Positions 49,290 to 61,808 of a stretch of 64,000 nucleotides of DNA are shown here, piece by piece; positions within the stretch are counted from its first letter, which is position 1; each line of letters starts with the position of its first letter. Both the position numbers and the translations under genes were made by a program. The stretch covers positions 15,066,934 to 15,130,933 of the forward strand of contig JAKGHH010000003.1 of NCBI GenBank assembly GCA_022828595.1, read 5' to 3'. Origin of the DNA: Nelumbo lutea. Taxonomy: Eukaryota; Streptophyta; Magnoliopsida; Proteales; Nelumbonaceae. The notes under the pieces are model-generated. The model was not told the DNA's origin and made no database searches. It worked only from the letters and a program-made list of their open reading frames with translations.

Positions 49290-52200
49290 TTATATATATA
49301 ACTAGTAGAGACCCATGCGATGCACAGAAAAATCTGAAAGATTTAATAATTTTATTTTTTATTTATTGTTGATTTATAAAAAATAATTATTGTTAATTGA
49401 ATACGAACATATATTTTTAATAAATTTAATTTTATTAATAGTTTGTAGTAATTTTAATTCTTTTTATTATTTTTAAATAAAATTTTGATTAATTTTAAAT
49501 AAATTAATAAAATAATTATAAAAGCTAACATTTTTATTAATTCTACTATTAATTAACAATTATATAGGAATGACAACGGAGTGAGTTCAAGGCAAGGCGC
49601 CCCATCCCATTACCTTCACCGACACTTTACCCTATCCCCGCCCCGTCCCTAGTGTCATGTAGGTTCAGGGCAAGGTAACCACTCCTTAATATCGGGCGAG
49701 TTCAGGGGCAAGGCACCTCACTCCACATCAAGGACAAAGAATCCTCGAATTTCCTTGCCTAGTCCCTAGTATTGGGCGGGTTCAAGTAGAGGTATAAACT
49801 GAGTCGTGCCGGATTGGTATGACACGACCTGCATGTGGCCTGCACAAAGTGTGAGTCGTGCCATGTTGGCCCACAAGGCATCCCGGGCCGTGCCTCCCTC
49901 CTCTAGAATAATTTGGGGGTTGGTTGGGCACGGCCCACAGCTCGAGCCCACATAGGCCTGTGGCATGCTGCACACCAAGCCAAGCTCAAGGCAAGGCCCA
50001 CTCCCTATCCAAGGTTTTTACAATTGAACCGGATAGGGAATTGTTCTAGGGTCGAATGGTCTAACTGTTCGGTCTGACAAAAAAATAAAAATTAGAAAAA
50101 CAAAAAAGGACAAAAACTATTGTTCAAGTCGACGATTCGGCTGCCCAGGTCAGTAGTTAGTTAACCAAATAAATGGTTTTTGGACAAAAAGTGGTTTTGA
50201 AATGAAATAGTGTCTAGTTCCCAATTTTTATGGTCTAACCATTTGGTTTGATCTAGTTTTGAAAGCATTGTCCCTGTCAACCCAATATTTAATTTGATGA
50301 TAAAAATGATCAAAAGGAAATATTGAGTATCAACTACATGGTAAATTTCTAAAAGTACACTAAATTGTCTTTAATATTCAAAAATGTAATTTGGAAAATT
50401 TACTCAAATTTATTTAAAATTTTATTAAATAATTTGTTTTCTTTTAAATGGTTTACTTATGAAATTATACTAATTTATCATATAATTTCTAATATAAACT
50501 AACCAATAATTTCCTTTTTTCAATATTATACTAATTTATCTTAATAATTTGTGTAATTATTTGTTCAAATTATAGTTTTCCATTTTTCATAATCATTTAT
50601 CTTTAATAGTTTACAATGAAAATTACATAAATTTTCAATGGTTTTCCAAAATCTATCAAATGTAATAAATTTTCCTAAGTTTTCCAAAATATTCTAATAA
50701 TTTTCAATAATGATTTAATGCATTTTAAATAAACTTTCAAGTACTTTATATCTGTTAATTTCAAAAATATTATTTTACGAAAATGTAGTTTTATGAAAAT
50801 TTTGGAAAAATTTATTACATTTGTGTAACTATGGAGATTTATTGATTATTTTAAGTCGTTATTAAATATGTTCTTTTATTTGGTAGTTTACTAACAAAAT
50901 TACACTAATTTATCTTTTAATTTTCAATATAAATTAAAGAATAGTTTCATTTTCTATCATTATAATATTTTAATTTCATTTTCTCAATTTTATAGAAATT
51001 AGTTAAAGAGTTTTCAATTTCTACAAAATGTTGTTAATGAGCTAATTAATAACAATATTTATTAATTTTTGGTAATTTACTAATCATATTTATTAACTTT
51101 TGGTAATAACACTATTTAATACCCATTGAATATGAGTGGTATTAAATGTTAACCATATTTAGTTATTTATTAATTAATATGAATATTTTAAATTAGGGAA
51201 AGTGGATATAGATTGGGGGGGATACATTTTAGGAATTGATTTGGGAGTGGGGCAACCCTACTAGTTTAAATGAGATACCTTAGGAGAAAGATTATAGGAA
51301 TATTTTTAGGTAGTTGGGTGATATGGCTTAATAGGAGTGGTGGAAAGGGAAAAGGAGAGAAAGTCAAAGAGAATGTAGGGTGGGGATAATGAAGCAAGGA
51401 GAGGCATGGTGATGGGGACCCATGCCGAAAGTTAAATAATAAAAATACATCAGAGTGTATAATTGTTTTATATTTTAACTTTTTAATAAATAATCTGATC
51501 AAATTCAACCCGAGTTGGTTAGTTTTCTAGTATTTCAGATCGGCCTTGGTTTAATTAAAATATATTAGTATTTTATATTTTAAATTTAATTTTTTTAATA
51601 AGAGAAAGTAGAATATTATTGTAATTTATGAAATTTAAAGTTAATTTTTTAGTTTAAATATTTTGAACAAACAAACTAAACCAAATATAGACCCAAATCG
51701 ATACAACCCGAGTTGGTGGGTTTTCACTAATGGTCAATCGATTTCAAATTGCGGAGTTGACCAAATCGATTTGGTTGGTGAAACAACTACACTGAACCAA
51801 TCATTGAACACTCCTAATTTCAATTAAATTTATAGTCTAGTCTCTAATAAATAGCAATAGTTTAATCTCTAATAATTATTGAAAATTTATAGCAAACGTA
51901 CACAATCAATGAAAATATAATTGATATATAATAAAAAGATACAATAATTCCAAAAATATAATAAATATTGAAAATACACTAAATTAGCCAATAAATAGTG
52001 TAATCTTAAATAATAGTTTAATCTCTAATAAGTATTAATCTATAAATTATAGGAAATATATAATTATTAAAAATAAATATATAATAAAAATACAATAAAT
52101 ACTATAAATTAAATTTTAAAATCTAAATAATAGTTGTTTAATGTCCAATAATTATTGATAATTTTCTATTAAATAACAAAAATAAAAATATATTTATAAA

Positions 52201-53080
52201 TAATCGTTGAAAGAATATTTATAAAAAACAATAAATAATTACTGAAAATAAAACAAATATTAATTATAGTATATATAAATATATAATGAATATACACTAT
52301 TATTGTAAAATTACTAATAAATATAATTTTATTGATAGCAATTTTCTATAATTATTAATTGATATAAGTGAAATTAGTTATTTACAATATTATTTTGTTG
52401 TTGAAATAATATTGTTATTCAAATGATTAAAATAATAATTATTTATTGAATTTAATAATCCATAAAATTATAATTTAATATTATTACATAATTCGTTATT
52501 AATTTTGTAAAATATTAAATTATTATTAATATGAATATTATGAATTCTATTATAATTATTTTTCTACTTTTAAGATTTTTTAATTAATTACATAATTTCG
52601 TTATTTTAACTATTTAAAATTTTGTCATGTTAAATATTTTGTTATTTAAATTTTAAAAAATTTAACAATTTTCATTATTTGAATTTTATTTATTTTAATG
52701 TTATTACGTAATATTAAAATTTTTGTTATATGATTTAGCTATTTTTAGTGTTTTTTATTTAATATTTTTAGTTATTGAAATATTTAAATAATGTTTTATT
52801 TTTTAACGTTAAGTTTTTATTATTTGAATAACACTTAAATTGAATAATTCATAAAATTATAATTTATATTGTTACTACATAGTTTCATGATTAATTTTGT
52901 AAAAATATTGAATTATTAATAATATGAATATTTTTAAATTTATTGATTTTTTTGTGTTTTGAATAAATATTTTAAACTTAGCATATAATTTCATTATAAC
53001 ATTTAAATAGTTTTGAATTTTTTAATTGAAACTTTTCTTTACATAGATATAGATAAAAAGTTGGGGAGAGGATAAATGGG
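49290..53080. repeat. Extended very AT-rich block with embedded repeats
   Basis: Almost wholly A and T, and open frames are very short. Near its left edge is ACCCATGCGATGCACAGAAA, a word of the CCGTGCGATGCACGG type often seen at the edge of repeated plant sequences. Embedded pieces: 49566-49785 (GC-rich, GTTCAAGGCAAGGC words), 49785-49990 (truncated M3-family MITE) and about 50009-50270 (AACCGG/GGTTTGAT arms, related to 57557-57830). Words such as TTTTCAATAATTATTA recur irregularly. I cannot classify the block. Confidence 0.45.
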
Positions 53081-53346
53081 AATTAGTGAGTTTAGGAGGG
53101 AATCTCTCAATTAAATTAGAGATAATTTAAGAGATAAATATGAGTTAGAGATAATTTGGGAGATAATTAGGAATTGGGGTCAATTTAGGAGGAAGTGGGG
53201 TAAAGTGGTGCCAATTGGATAAACATTAGAAAAGTAAATCTCTCTTTCTTTATGGTTATTAGTAGCAAAGCATATGTGATTTCCTTATTGATTTAATGGG
53301 TAATTTTGTTAAATTAAAAAAATAAAAAATTCAAAAAAAAAAATAG
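53081..53346. other. Spacer before solo LTR S3
   Basis: AT-rich with repeated GAGATAATTTRGGAG words at 53120-53180. No gene. Confidence 0.5.
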
Positions 53347-54097
53347 TGATGTAGCGCGATCTGGTCACTCCTAATTGGCACTCACATCGCTCCTGAGAAG
53401 AAGAAGAATCTCGGGGGGGAGTTACCCGACGGGAACACTCCGATGATTAAGTTAGTACTCAGTAGGAGAAGTAAGGAGAAGATGAAGGGTAAGAGTGCAG
53501 ATAGCGCAAGTATTGAGGATAAAGATAATTCAGATTATACTTGTTCTCCTTGATATTAAACTCCTTATAGCAGAAATCGGTTGCCCCTGGCCCCTTGGCT
53601 TCTAACAGGGTGGGTATAACCGCCATTGTCAACCTTCCGCAGTCGTTACTGGCATGGCTAAGGTGGCACGCACGGGGCCGTCACCGTAGGGTACATGTCT
53701 GTCAGGTGTAAGACACCCTCTAAAGGTGGCAGGCACAACGCTGCCTGATGGGGGACATGGCTGCTGTCACCAGATTTGTCGGGTACGGTGGTTGGGCAGG
53801 AGATCCTCCTGCCCTCCTTTATGCTGCTTCGGGGCAGATCGGTCCCTACCTCGAAGCATCGGGGTGCTCCTTCTCAAGCGAGGGAAAGTTTGGGGTTCCT
53901 TTGGGGGAGCCTGGGCTCTCCGAGCTAGGAGGGAGTCGGACTCACTGAGGTGTTAGTCCTCGGTGAGTTGTCAGTCCTTGACTTGGCGCTTCCTTCCCGT
54001 CGAGTCGAGATCATGCTACCAAGCTGGACTGTCCACCAAGCCAGATCATGCGCACGTGTTGTTAATCCATGGGGTTGGGCCAAATCGTCCTCCATCA
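53347..54097 (-). mobile_element. Solo LTR S3 (751 bp)
   Basis: On the - strand it starts TGATGGAGGACGATTTGGCC, as the LTR of element B does, and ends CGCGCTACATCA. Plus-strand blocks CCCGACGGGAACACTCCGAT and AAGTTAGTACTCAGTAGG match the order in LTRs of the 60429-63837 element. AATAG (53342-53346) and AATAA (54098-54102) match at four of five but the flanks are simple sequence. No internal region. Confidence 0.85.
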
Positions 54098-55873
54098 AAT
54101 AAAAAATAAAGAAAGAGAATTTGAAACAAGAAGAGGATTGCTGACATGACATGACCAATTTTAATATATATTGACACCTTGTCATTGTGACATGGACTCA
54201 AATGTTCAGGTGGAACTAGTCTGAAATCAACTGTTAATAGGGATAAAATTTTAAACCCAGAACCATCTCAAATCAGACCTGATTATATTGAAAAGTATAT
54301 TTATTAATATAAATAATAACTTAAAACTCAAAATTTGATAATACAACCTTAATAAAATAATAATGATATAAAATCACAAGTGACAAATTATTGGGTAGCG
54401 GAGTAGTCATTTCCAGCGGTCAAAAATGGAAAATTGGTGATGAGTGTCAACTCTGGGTTGGCTAGCTTGCCCTCACAAGACACAAATCACAATCTGCGTG
54501 CCGAAAGTTCAAATCACAGTCCACTGTCCGCCTCCACCATTACGTAAACACCTGAGATGTTTTGAAAGTTGGAAACGTCTTCATTTGGAAGTTGTTAAAG
54601 AGAAGGTGGGCGGCGGTGCCATCCCTGCCACGTGGCGGCTACTAGATTGCGTGCTGACTATCACCACGCCTTTCATTAGCTGATATGCGAGTTAACGGGG
54701 GAAGAAGCTTATTAGTGGATACTAACACTACTTTCTTTGTTATAAAAATAATATATTATATATATAGAAACACTACTACTTTGTTAGAAAAATAATATAT
54801 AGAGAGAGAGAGAGAGGAGAGAGAAGGGGTGGGTGAGTAGGAGGCTTTTGTTTGTATGATTTGGGGAGCATTGGAATTGGTTTTTTTTTTCACACTTTTA
54901 CATTAATAATGCGTTAGGCATTAAGCAGCTTTCTCAATCCACATCCAATATAAAAAAAAGGTCAATGAATCCCAGGTGTTACTCTCTAGAGAAGCCAACA
55001 AAACGCACGCGTCAATTTATGACTATTGTATAGTTAGTTGGAATCACGGTTCGCCAGTTGATTATTTTAGGTTAGGTGGTCGGGTTTGGTTTGGGTGGTG
55101 TGGATCCAGTTGCTTGGTTTCCAAGTTTATCCTATGTAAAAAATATTCTTCTCCCATCTTTTTTGGTTTTGTCTTTATTTTAAATGCTTCGTCTTCCCAG
55201 TATAATTCCCATCCTCGAAGCAATGTGGAGGTGGATGGATGAGGTTTTCAGTTTTATAACATTTCATGCTATATATTACACAGTTTTTCCTTGTTTAAAC
55301 AAACCCCATCTTTTATGCAAACTCAAATAGAAAGAGAGGGAGAGAGAGGGAGAATTCACAAAATAACAGAAACGTTACAATCCAATTAGGACTCTACATC
55401 TTTCTATCCACTGTGGTTAATGGTTAATCGCTTTTCTTTCTTTCTCTATATATAACCCTCGCTATCATACCATACCATGTCAAACAAGAAGTTGAATACA
55501 ATTGTGGTGTCTGGTGGGCAATTAAATTAAACCACCATGTCGGTCTATCGGTTGTCTTTTGATCTCAATCAAAATGCACTTTAACGTCTAATTAAAGAAG
55601 CTTATTTACTTGTATAACCAAAACACTTGTAAGCAAGTGTGATGCGTCATCCGTGACGCATAAGTGTATATGGACGGGACGGTGGTCCATTTCACCATGG
55701 TTCATGGTGCTTTCTGTCTTTGTCCTCCAAATTTAATCCATGATTTTTTTAAGTCATTTTTAATCTATGATTAGATTAGGATTTAGGGAGGCGTTTTTTT
55801 TTTTTTATTTTAAGAGGGGAAAGTTGTTCAATGGGATTTTGATTCTATTGTCACATTTATGTGAGAATCAAGA
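54098..55873. other. Intergenic, no gene seen
   Basis: Contains a (GA)n stretch near 54800-54820 and T runs. Open frames without domains. Confidence 0.5.
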
Positions 55874-56082
55874 AAAGTATTTTTCCGGGTAACCATCTCC
55901 TAAGTGCATAAATAATTTTCCCGCATGTGGGGAAAGTCACTAACACTTTAATGGGACAAAAATACCCCTTTTAATAATTAATTTTTATGGCTAAAATGGT
56001 CATTGCCTTATTTACCTGGAAAATAAAAGAGCATAGATAAACGCACTTACCCAGGTAAGTCTTTCCTGAGAAATACTTACCC
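55874..56082. mobile_element. Probable small MITE
   Basis: Left AAGTATTTTTCCGGGTAACC and right GGTAAGTCTTTCCTGAGAAA then TACTT are roughly inverted; AAGTGCATAAATAATTTT pairs with GATAAACGCACTT-like sequence. No target duplication seen. Confidence 0.45.
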
Positions 56083-56175
56083 AAATAAGTACATTTATTC
56101 AAATAAAAAATTACCAAAAGATGAACAAGGCATCTGTTATTATCCCGTTTTATAAGAAAAAAAAGCCCATGTAGC

Positions 56176-57397
56176 TAGGGTTGACAATCTTGACCCCAAC
56201 CCACCCACCTTGGAACCCACCTAATCTATTAGCGGGTCAATATGGGTTGAATAACCCATTAGGGTCAGGATGGGTAGGGTCGAGGGTACGCATTAGGGCC
56301 AAAATGGGTTAAGTCGTGCTGGTCAGGATGGGTTGGGTCAAAGTCAGCTTTATCTATACTCGCCAAATTTCAAAAAATCAGCAATTGAAATTACCCGAAC
56401 TCAAACCTCCTAATACATCTACATTTCATTACAATTCCAAACCATGATACCACGTTTCATTTTGAGATTAAAAGTGAAATAAAATAGACTTTATTAGAAT
56501 TAAAATTCACATGCAATTTTACACAAAAATAATTTTATAAAGTAATTTTATGAAAAAAGACTTTTACGAAAGCACCTTTACAAAAGTACCATTCGTACTT
56601 TTACATGAAAGTACTTTTATGAAAGTACTTTTACAAAACCATTTTATGAAAGCATAAAAGCACTTTTATAGAAGTAATTTAACATGAAAACACTTTTGTA
56701 AAATAAAGTACTGTTATGAAAGCACTCTTACAAAAATACTTTTATGAAAACACTTTTACGGAAGTACTTTTATAAAAGAACTTTTGCGAAAGCACTTGTA
56801 TAAAAGTTATGCATTTTTTTGCATTTTCTGTAATTTTCTGCTATTTTTTAATTTTTGGTATTTTCTACATTTATTTACAATTTTTTGGTATTCTCTACAT
56901 ATTTTGAAATTTTTTGTTATTTTTCTACAATTTTTGGTGCTTTTCTACATAACTTTTGCATTTTCTGCAATATTTTGGTTTTTTTGCATATTTTCTGATT
57001 TTTCTACAAAAGTTTCAACTTTTCTACAATTTTTAGTATTTTTTGGTATTTTTCGTAATTTTCTAATATTTTCTGCATTTATCTACAATTTATGCATTTT
57101 TTGGTACACGGGTTGGCCTAACTCGTTTTTGTTATGTAGCAATCTTGCGAAATTATTCTCTCAAAAGTTATTATTTTTGGTATATGAGCCGTCTCCACTC
57201 ATTTTTGTTTTTATAGATGAGGGTAGGTGGGTTAGTATGGGTGAGTGTAGTTAAGGGTCAATATGGGTGGGTTAGGGTGGGTTATAACCCTTTATTAAGG
57301 ATTGATGATGGGTCATGGTAGGTTGGTGGGTTAATATGGGTAAATTGGTATTCAACCCTTATCCAACCCAATCCAATCCACCTATTTGCCACCCCTA
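56176..57397. mobile_element. Large hAT-like non-autonomous element
   Basis: Ends TAGGGTTGACAATCTTGACC and ATTTGCCACCCCTA are roughly inverted, with inner arms rich in GGGTTGGGTC/CCAACCCAATCC words. Flanks share only TAGC. The interior (56520-56810) repeats AAAGTACTTTTATGAAAGCA-type words, each self-complementary, about a dozen times; 56810-57110 repeats TTTTCTACAATTTTTGGTA. The 156-codon frame at 56784-57254 is a by-product of the T-rich repeat. Confidence 0.55.
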
Positions 57398-57556
57398 ATA
57401 GCAACACTAATGGAAGGAACATTACTACTAATTTCATTTTTTTTTTTACAATGAAATGCAAAAGCCCCCCCCCCCCCCATTTAATTCTAATTTCTAGGTG
57501 TCATGCTTTTATAATGGAATTTAACACTTTTATTTCTCTTTCTCACTAATGTAATC

Positions 57557-57830
57557 ATGGTTTTCAAAATTGGATTGGATTAAACGGTCAAATCGGAAAA
57601 ACTGGAAAGGTGACCAGTTCTGTTTTTTTCTCAAAACCATAATTTTGCCAAAAACATTGATTTGGTCAATAAACCGCTGATTCAGGTGGTTGAACCGTTC
57701 AAACCATTTAACGGTTTTGACATTTTTTTATTTTTTATTTTTTTATCAGAACAGGCCACCTGTTTGGTTCGAACGATTGGACCGTTCGACCCGAGAACCG
57801 TACCCTAACTGGTTCGCTTGAATGTAATAC
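57557..57830. repeat. Dispersed repeat with AACCGTTC arms
   Basis: Words GGTTTTCAAAATTGGATTGG and CGGTCAAATCGG at the left, CGAACGATTGGACCGTTCGA at the right. Similar to about 50009-50270 (ATTGAACCGGATAGGG, TCTAACTGTTCGGTC). Probably a decayed MITE family; ends unclear. Confidence 0.5.
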
Positions 57831-58289
57831 CCACAAGTACAAGTAAAGCTCTTTGGTGATGACATTGAATGGAATCTTTTCAAATTCCTTAAAATAGAAT
57901 TCAAACCAGCAAAAGCAAAGCCCAATTGGCGTCAGTCTCCGTGATTCCGTCTGTGAAAAATAAAAATGTATTTTCTTCCTCTAGCCCTAGGCTTTAAAAT
58001 CGGTCAAGTGGGTTGGCTTCAAGCTCTCTTTCTTTCCCAATTGTCCAGGGAATATCACAACATAAGTCTAATAAATACAGGATTCTGATACGGATTGTTG
58101 CCACTGTAACTTAACAATCAATGGACAGTATGTTGGAATACCTAAATAAGCCGAGGATTAACACACTACACAGGATTCTGATAGGGATTGTGTTTATGTA
58201 AACGAGTAATAAAATATAGGGCGATGGATAAGCAATAATAAATACACAATTTTATTTATTTTTCGGTAAATTCACCTAACAAATCCCAT

Positions 58290-58816
58290 TGTAAACTTTC
58301 ATTTGCCACAACCCATTCTAAACTTCTAGGTTCTAACACATTGCCCCAATCGTTAAGCATTCCGTTAGTTAAACTCAAAAAAAAAAAAAAAAAACTCTCA
58401 AATGACTGTTATTCATGCATTTGAGCGTTTCTAAAAGCTCAAACTGCCCTTAAATCATTTTATGAGACTATTTTGTAGAAAATTTGGAAATAAATATTAA
58501 CAAATGGAAAATAAGGAAATTGCAGAAAATATAAAAAATGAAAAAAAGAGAAAAACACAGTATAATACAGAAAATAGAAAACAACAAAATAACATATAAA
58601 ATATATAAAAACAATAAAATAAAAAAAAACTAAAAATACAACAAGAGATGCCATGCTTTAACATGCCTATAATTGTTATTTTGATATTGTATTCTCTTGG
58701 TTCATAATTCTAAATGGGCATTTTAATAATTTTATCTTTACCATTAAGACCGTTATATCGGGTAAGGGCAAAGTGCTGAAAACCGAAAGTTCAGAGTGGG
58801 TCATTGTCACAAATGA
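58290..58816. mobile_element. MITE-like element with poly-A inner tract
   Basis: Left CATTTGCCACAACCCATTCT then AAACTTCTAGGTTCTAAC; right, in reverse, CATTTGTGACAATGACCCAC then TCTGAACTTTCGGTTTTC. The middle holds an A run (58378-58394) and an A-rich repeat whose reverse translates to F/Y/V runs. No coding function. Confidence 0.6.
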
Positions 58817-58832
58817 AAATTCATGGATCTAA

Positions 58833-59136
58833 GGGTTCGTTTGGTTTGCAAGAATAGGGGTCTGGAATTGGAATTGGAATGGGTTATTCTAATTCCAACT
58901 GTTTGGTTGGGCGGCATTGAAATTCCATTCCCATTCCTGTTGGAATGGCATTCCCCTATTTGAGGGAATGGCCATTTCCTACTCCTCCTTTGGGAATGAA
59001 ATCCCATTCATGCTGATTTTATTTCCCATTCCCATTCCTATCTGAACCAAACAGATTATAGGAATAGACCATTCCGATTCCAATTCTAGACAATTTCAAT
59101 TTTGATTCCGATTCCGACTACGAACCAAATGAACCT
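58833..59136. mobile_element. Tourist-like MITE T4 (304 bp)
   Basis: Inverted ends GGGTTCGTTTGGTTTGC and CGAACCAAATGAACCT, flanked by TAA at 58830-58832 and 59137-59139. Interior is built of GGAATTGGAATGGG words and their reverse. No coding capacity. Confidence 0.8.
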
Positions 59137-59337
59137 TAAGTATCATTTCTCCTCCCAAAGTAGAGATGGCAATATGGAATTTACTTTTCATAGATTAGTA
59201 ATAAATGCGCCATGCAACCCATTAACTTATTCACTTTGCCAACAATGAAAATGAGGTAAAAACTTCATTTGTAAGCTACCATTGATTTTGCAATAATTTT
59301 TTCTTTTATGAATTAATAACAAGTTTAAAATTAAAGG

Positions 59338-59801
59338 GAAAATTTCACTTTAGTACATTGAAGTTTGGGGGCAATAAGTTAGTATCCGAACTTTCAAATA
59401 TGTCACTACAGTATCTAAAGTTTCAAAAAGTGTTAAATTGCTTCCTGTTATTAACCGACTGTCAGTTATCTATTGAAAATGTCAAAACTATCTTTCAAAA
59501 AAGACACTATTCATTGCCTTCTACCTTGAGACTGAACTGGTTGAGGTGTTTGAGATTATAGGCTAATGAAGTCATTGCATTCTACCTTTAGATCTAAAAC
59601 ACATTCTTGTCTAGTTATTTCTTTGCTTTCAATTATTGTTTCCCTTTATCATATTTCTTTTTTTTTTCTCTTTTTCTTTAAAGATAATTGGTTCAGTCTC
59701 AAGGTAGAATACAATGAACAATGTCTTCTTTTGAAAGGTAGTTTTGACATTTTTAACAGATAATCAACGGTCGGTTAACAGTAGGGACCAACTTGACATT
59801 T
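59338..59801. mobile_element. MITE family M2, copy 2, right end truncated
   Basis: Left arm TTTCACTTTAGTACATTGAA then CAGTATCTAAAGTTTCAAAA and ATTCATTGCCTTCTACC; the right arm gives the reverse up to GGGACCAACTTGACATTTTT and then stops at 59801 without the last 80 or so bases of the family. The sequence passes directly into an M3-type element. Confidence 0.75.
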
Positions 59802-60317
59802 TTTTGCCCACGGGCGGCCCGCACAAAGTGAGGTTTGTGCCGCCCTCCCCAGTGAAAAATTTGGGGGTCGGCCCAGCATGACCCACGGCTTAGGCCTGTG
59901 TTGGCCTATGTCATGCCATGTCGTGCCGCTGGCCAGGCTGGCCCATGGGTCGAGCCTTGGGCCAGGTCATGTTGAGCATCGAGCCAAAGCTATTTATTTA
60001 AAAAATTGACAAAAAACTTAAAATTCTAATTTTATATGAATTTTGCGTATACAATTGCTTATATATACAATAATTAAATAAATTAATATAATAAAATTAA
60101 AAAATATTTATTTTATTAATATATTGTATACTATAAATTATTATATAATTATAATCTATATTATATTATATAAATACATATAAATATATATAATAAAAAA
60201 TAATATATATAAATCGTGCTTTCCCATGGACCACCATGCTAGGCCGTGCCATGCTGATCCAAGTTCGTGCCAAGTCGTGCGAAGCCATGGGCGACACAAC
60301 CCGATTTACACCTTTAG
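59802..60317. mobile_element. MITE family M3, long member, left end missing
   Basis: CCAGTGAAAAATTTGGGGGT and GGCCCAGCATGACCCA match the interior of 42230-42450, and the right end is CCCGATTTACACCTTTA. An AT-only core at about 59995-60215 is absent from the 221-bp copy. The left terminus is missing at the junction with the M2 copy. Confidence 0.7.
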
Positions 60318-60428
60318 GAAGGCAAGTTAATGCAAAACCACGAATATAAATTTGGTTAGGTTCTGCGTTGCTTAATTTTGTATTGTATTTACTTTTCGGT
60401 ACATAAACGTTTTCTCACCAAGCACTTG

Positions 60429-61792
60429 TGATGTAACCGTTTTCGGCCACGTACCAATGTTTTGTGATGTAAAGTTTTTTGGCTAAGTACCTCGTTATTT
60501 GACCCGGTGGTGGCGTGCCTTAGTGATGAGCTACTTGGTGGTGAACTGCCTATTGGCGAACTGCTCGGTGGAGAACTGCCTGGGGGCGAACTGCCTGGTG
60601 GCGAACTGCCCGATGATGAACTGTCTGGTGGCGAACTGCTTGGTGGCGAGCTCCCTGGTGGCGAACTGCCTGGTGGCGAACTGCTTGGTGGCGAACTGCC
60701 TGGTGGTGAACTGCTTGGTGGCGAATTGCTTGGTGGTGAACTGCCTAGTGGCGAACTGCCTGGTGGCGAACTGCCCGGTGGTGAACTGCCCGGTGGCGAG
60801 CTGCTTGGTGGCGAATTGCCTGGTGGCGAACTGCCTACTAGACGGCCGATGTCTTAGAGAATGTTGGAGCTCCCTGGTGCAGCGCAATCCGACTGCCCTC
60901 AGCATGAGGTGGTCTTCTTTCCTTTGTAGGCAGCGGGAGCTGAGGGACTTGCGAGAACTCCATCTTTTCCTCCTCTTTGTAGGTTGCGGGAGCTGAGGGA
61001 CCTCCGAAAACTCCATCTTTTCCTCCTCTTCGTAGGCGGCGGGAGCTGAAGGACCTGTGAGAACTGAATCAGAGGTCCCGGGGGTATTTTCCCGGTGGGG
61101 GCTCTCCGACGCTTAAGTTAGCACTCTTATTGTAGAGAGCTTTGAAGATAATATGAGAGAGCTAGAGAGCAGGGTTACTTCCCTTTTTTCATCCCCCTCC
61201 CCTTTGGGGGTGAGGTCTTTATATACAGGAGTCCTCGCGGGTTAGGTGGGTGAAAAGCCTCCAAACGGTAAGACTTATCGCATCCTGTTAGAACCGGGGT
61301 ATGGTGGTGAACTCCTTGAGGTCGTCAGGCTGGCGCTTGTGTCAGGCGGCCAGGTCGGCGCCTGGGCCGGGTTGTCAGGGGGGCGCCTGCGTCAGTTGGC
61401 GGGTCAGTGTCTAGGCCAGGTCGTCAGGTCGGCGCCTGTGTCATTCGGCGGGTCATTGTCTAGACCAAGTCGTCAAGCTGGCGCTTGTGTCAGTCGACGG
61501 GTTAGTGTCTAGGCCAGGTTTGTCGGTGGGCGCCTTATGGGCGGCTTGGCCGGATCATGCGCTAGGCTGGTCCAAGTCGGCTAGGTCGCGCAGGCTGCAC
61601 GCCGCACGCAGCTCGCACAGGCCGTGCGCATTTCGCGCAGGCCGCGCGTGCCACGCAGGTCACGCTAGGCCGGCCAGAATGGTGCCCGGATGGGTCACCA
61701 AACTTCCTAAGTTTGTTGGCTGGGTGTTTTCCTAGTTGTCACGAGGTGCCTCGTGTGACAATTTCACTGGAGGGCCAAATCTGCCCTCATCA
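60429..61792 (-). repeat. 3' LTR of element D (1364 bp)
   Basis: On the - strand TGATGAGGGCAGATTTGGCC to CGGTTACATCA. TATA element TATATAAAG at about 61217-61225. Compared with the other LTR it has about two extra ~53-bp units in the GGTCGGCGCCTGTGTCA array (61320-61515), one fewer ~53-bp unit of TTTGTAGGCGGCGGGAGCTG (60935-61055, three units) and one more 15-bp unit (21). Confidence 0.93.
60525..60836 (-). repeat. 15-bp minisatellite in 3' LTR of D, 21 units
   Basis: Plus-strand unit GGCGAACTGCCTGGT with single-base variants. Lies between the TATA element and the primer-site end of the LTR, so in the part of R/U5 expected in the RNA leader. As 15 is divisible by 3, frames through it stay open on both strands: a - strand frame at 60531-61016 reads through as repeated QFATR, and + strand frames as GGELP or VANCL. 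Confidence 0.95.
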
Positions 61793-61808
61793 ATAGCCCC
61801 CCACTCCC
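61793..61808 (-). other. Polypurine tract of element D
   Basis: On the - strand GGGAGTGGGGGGCTAT directly precedes the LTR start TGATG. Nearly the same as the tract at 913-926. Confidence 0.85.

Noticed and set aside
56784..57254. 156-codon frame rich in Phe, Leu and Tyr, looking like a membrane protein
   Set aside because: It is translated from a T-rich tandem repeat (TTTTCTACAATTTTTGG-type words); the hydrophobic runs follow from composition.
60507..60857. Open frame of repeated GGELP as a possible repetitive protein gene
   Set aside because: It lies antisense to the LTR and is open only because a 15-bp unit keeps every frame open; frames on all sides do the same.
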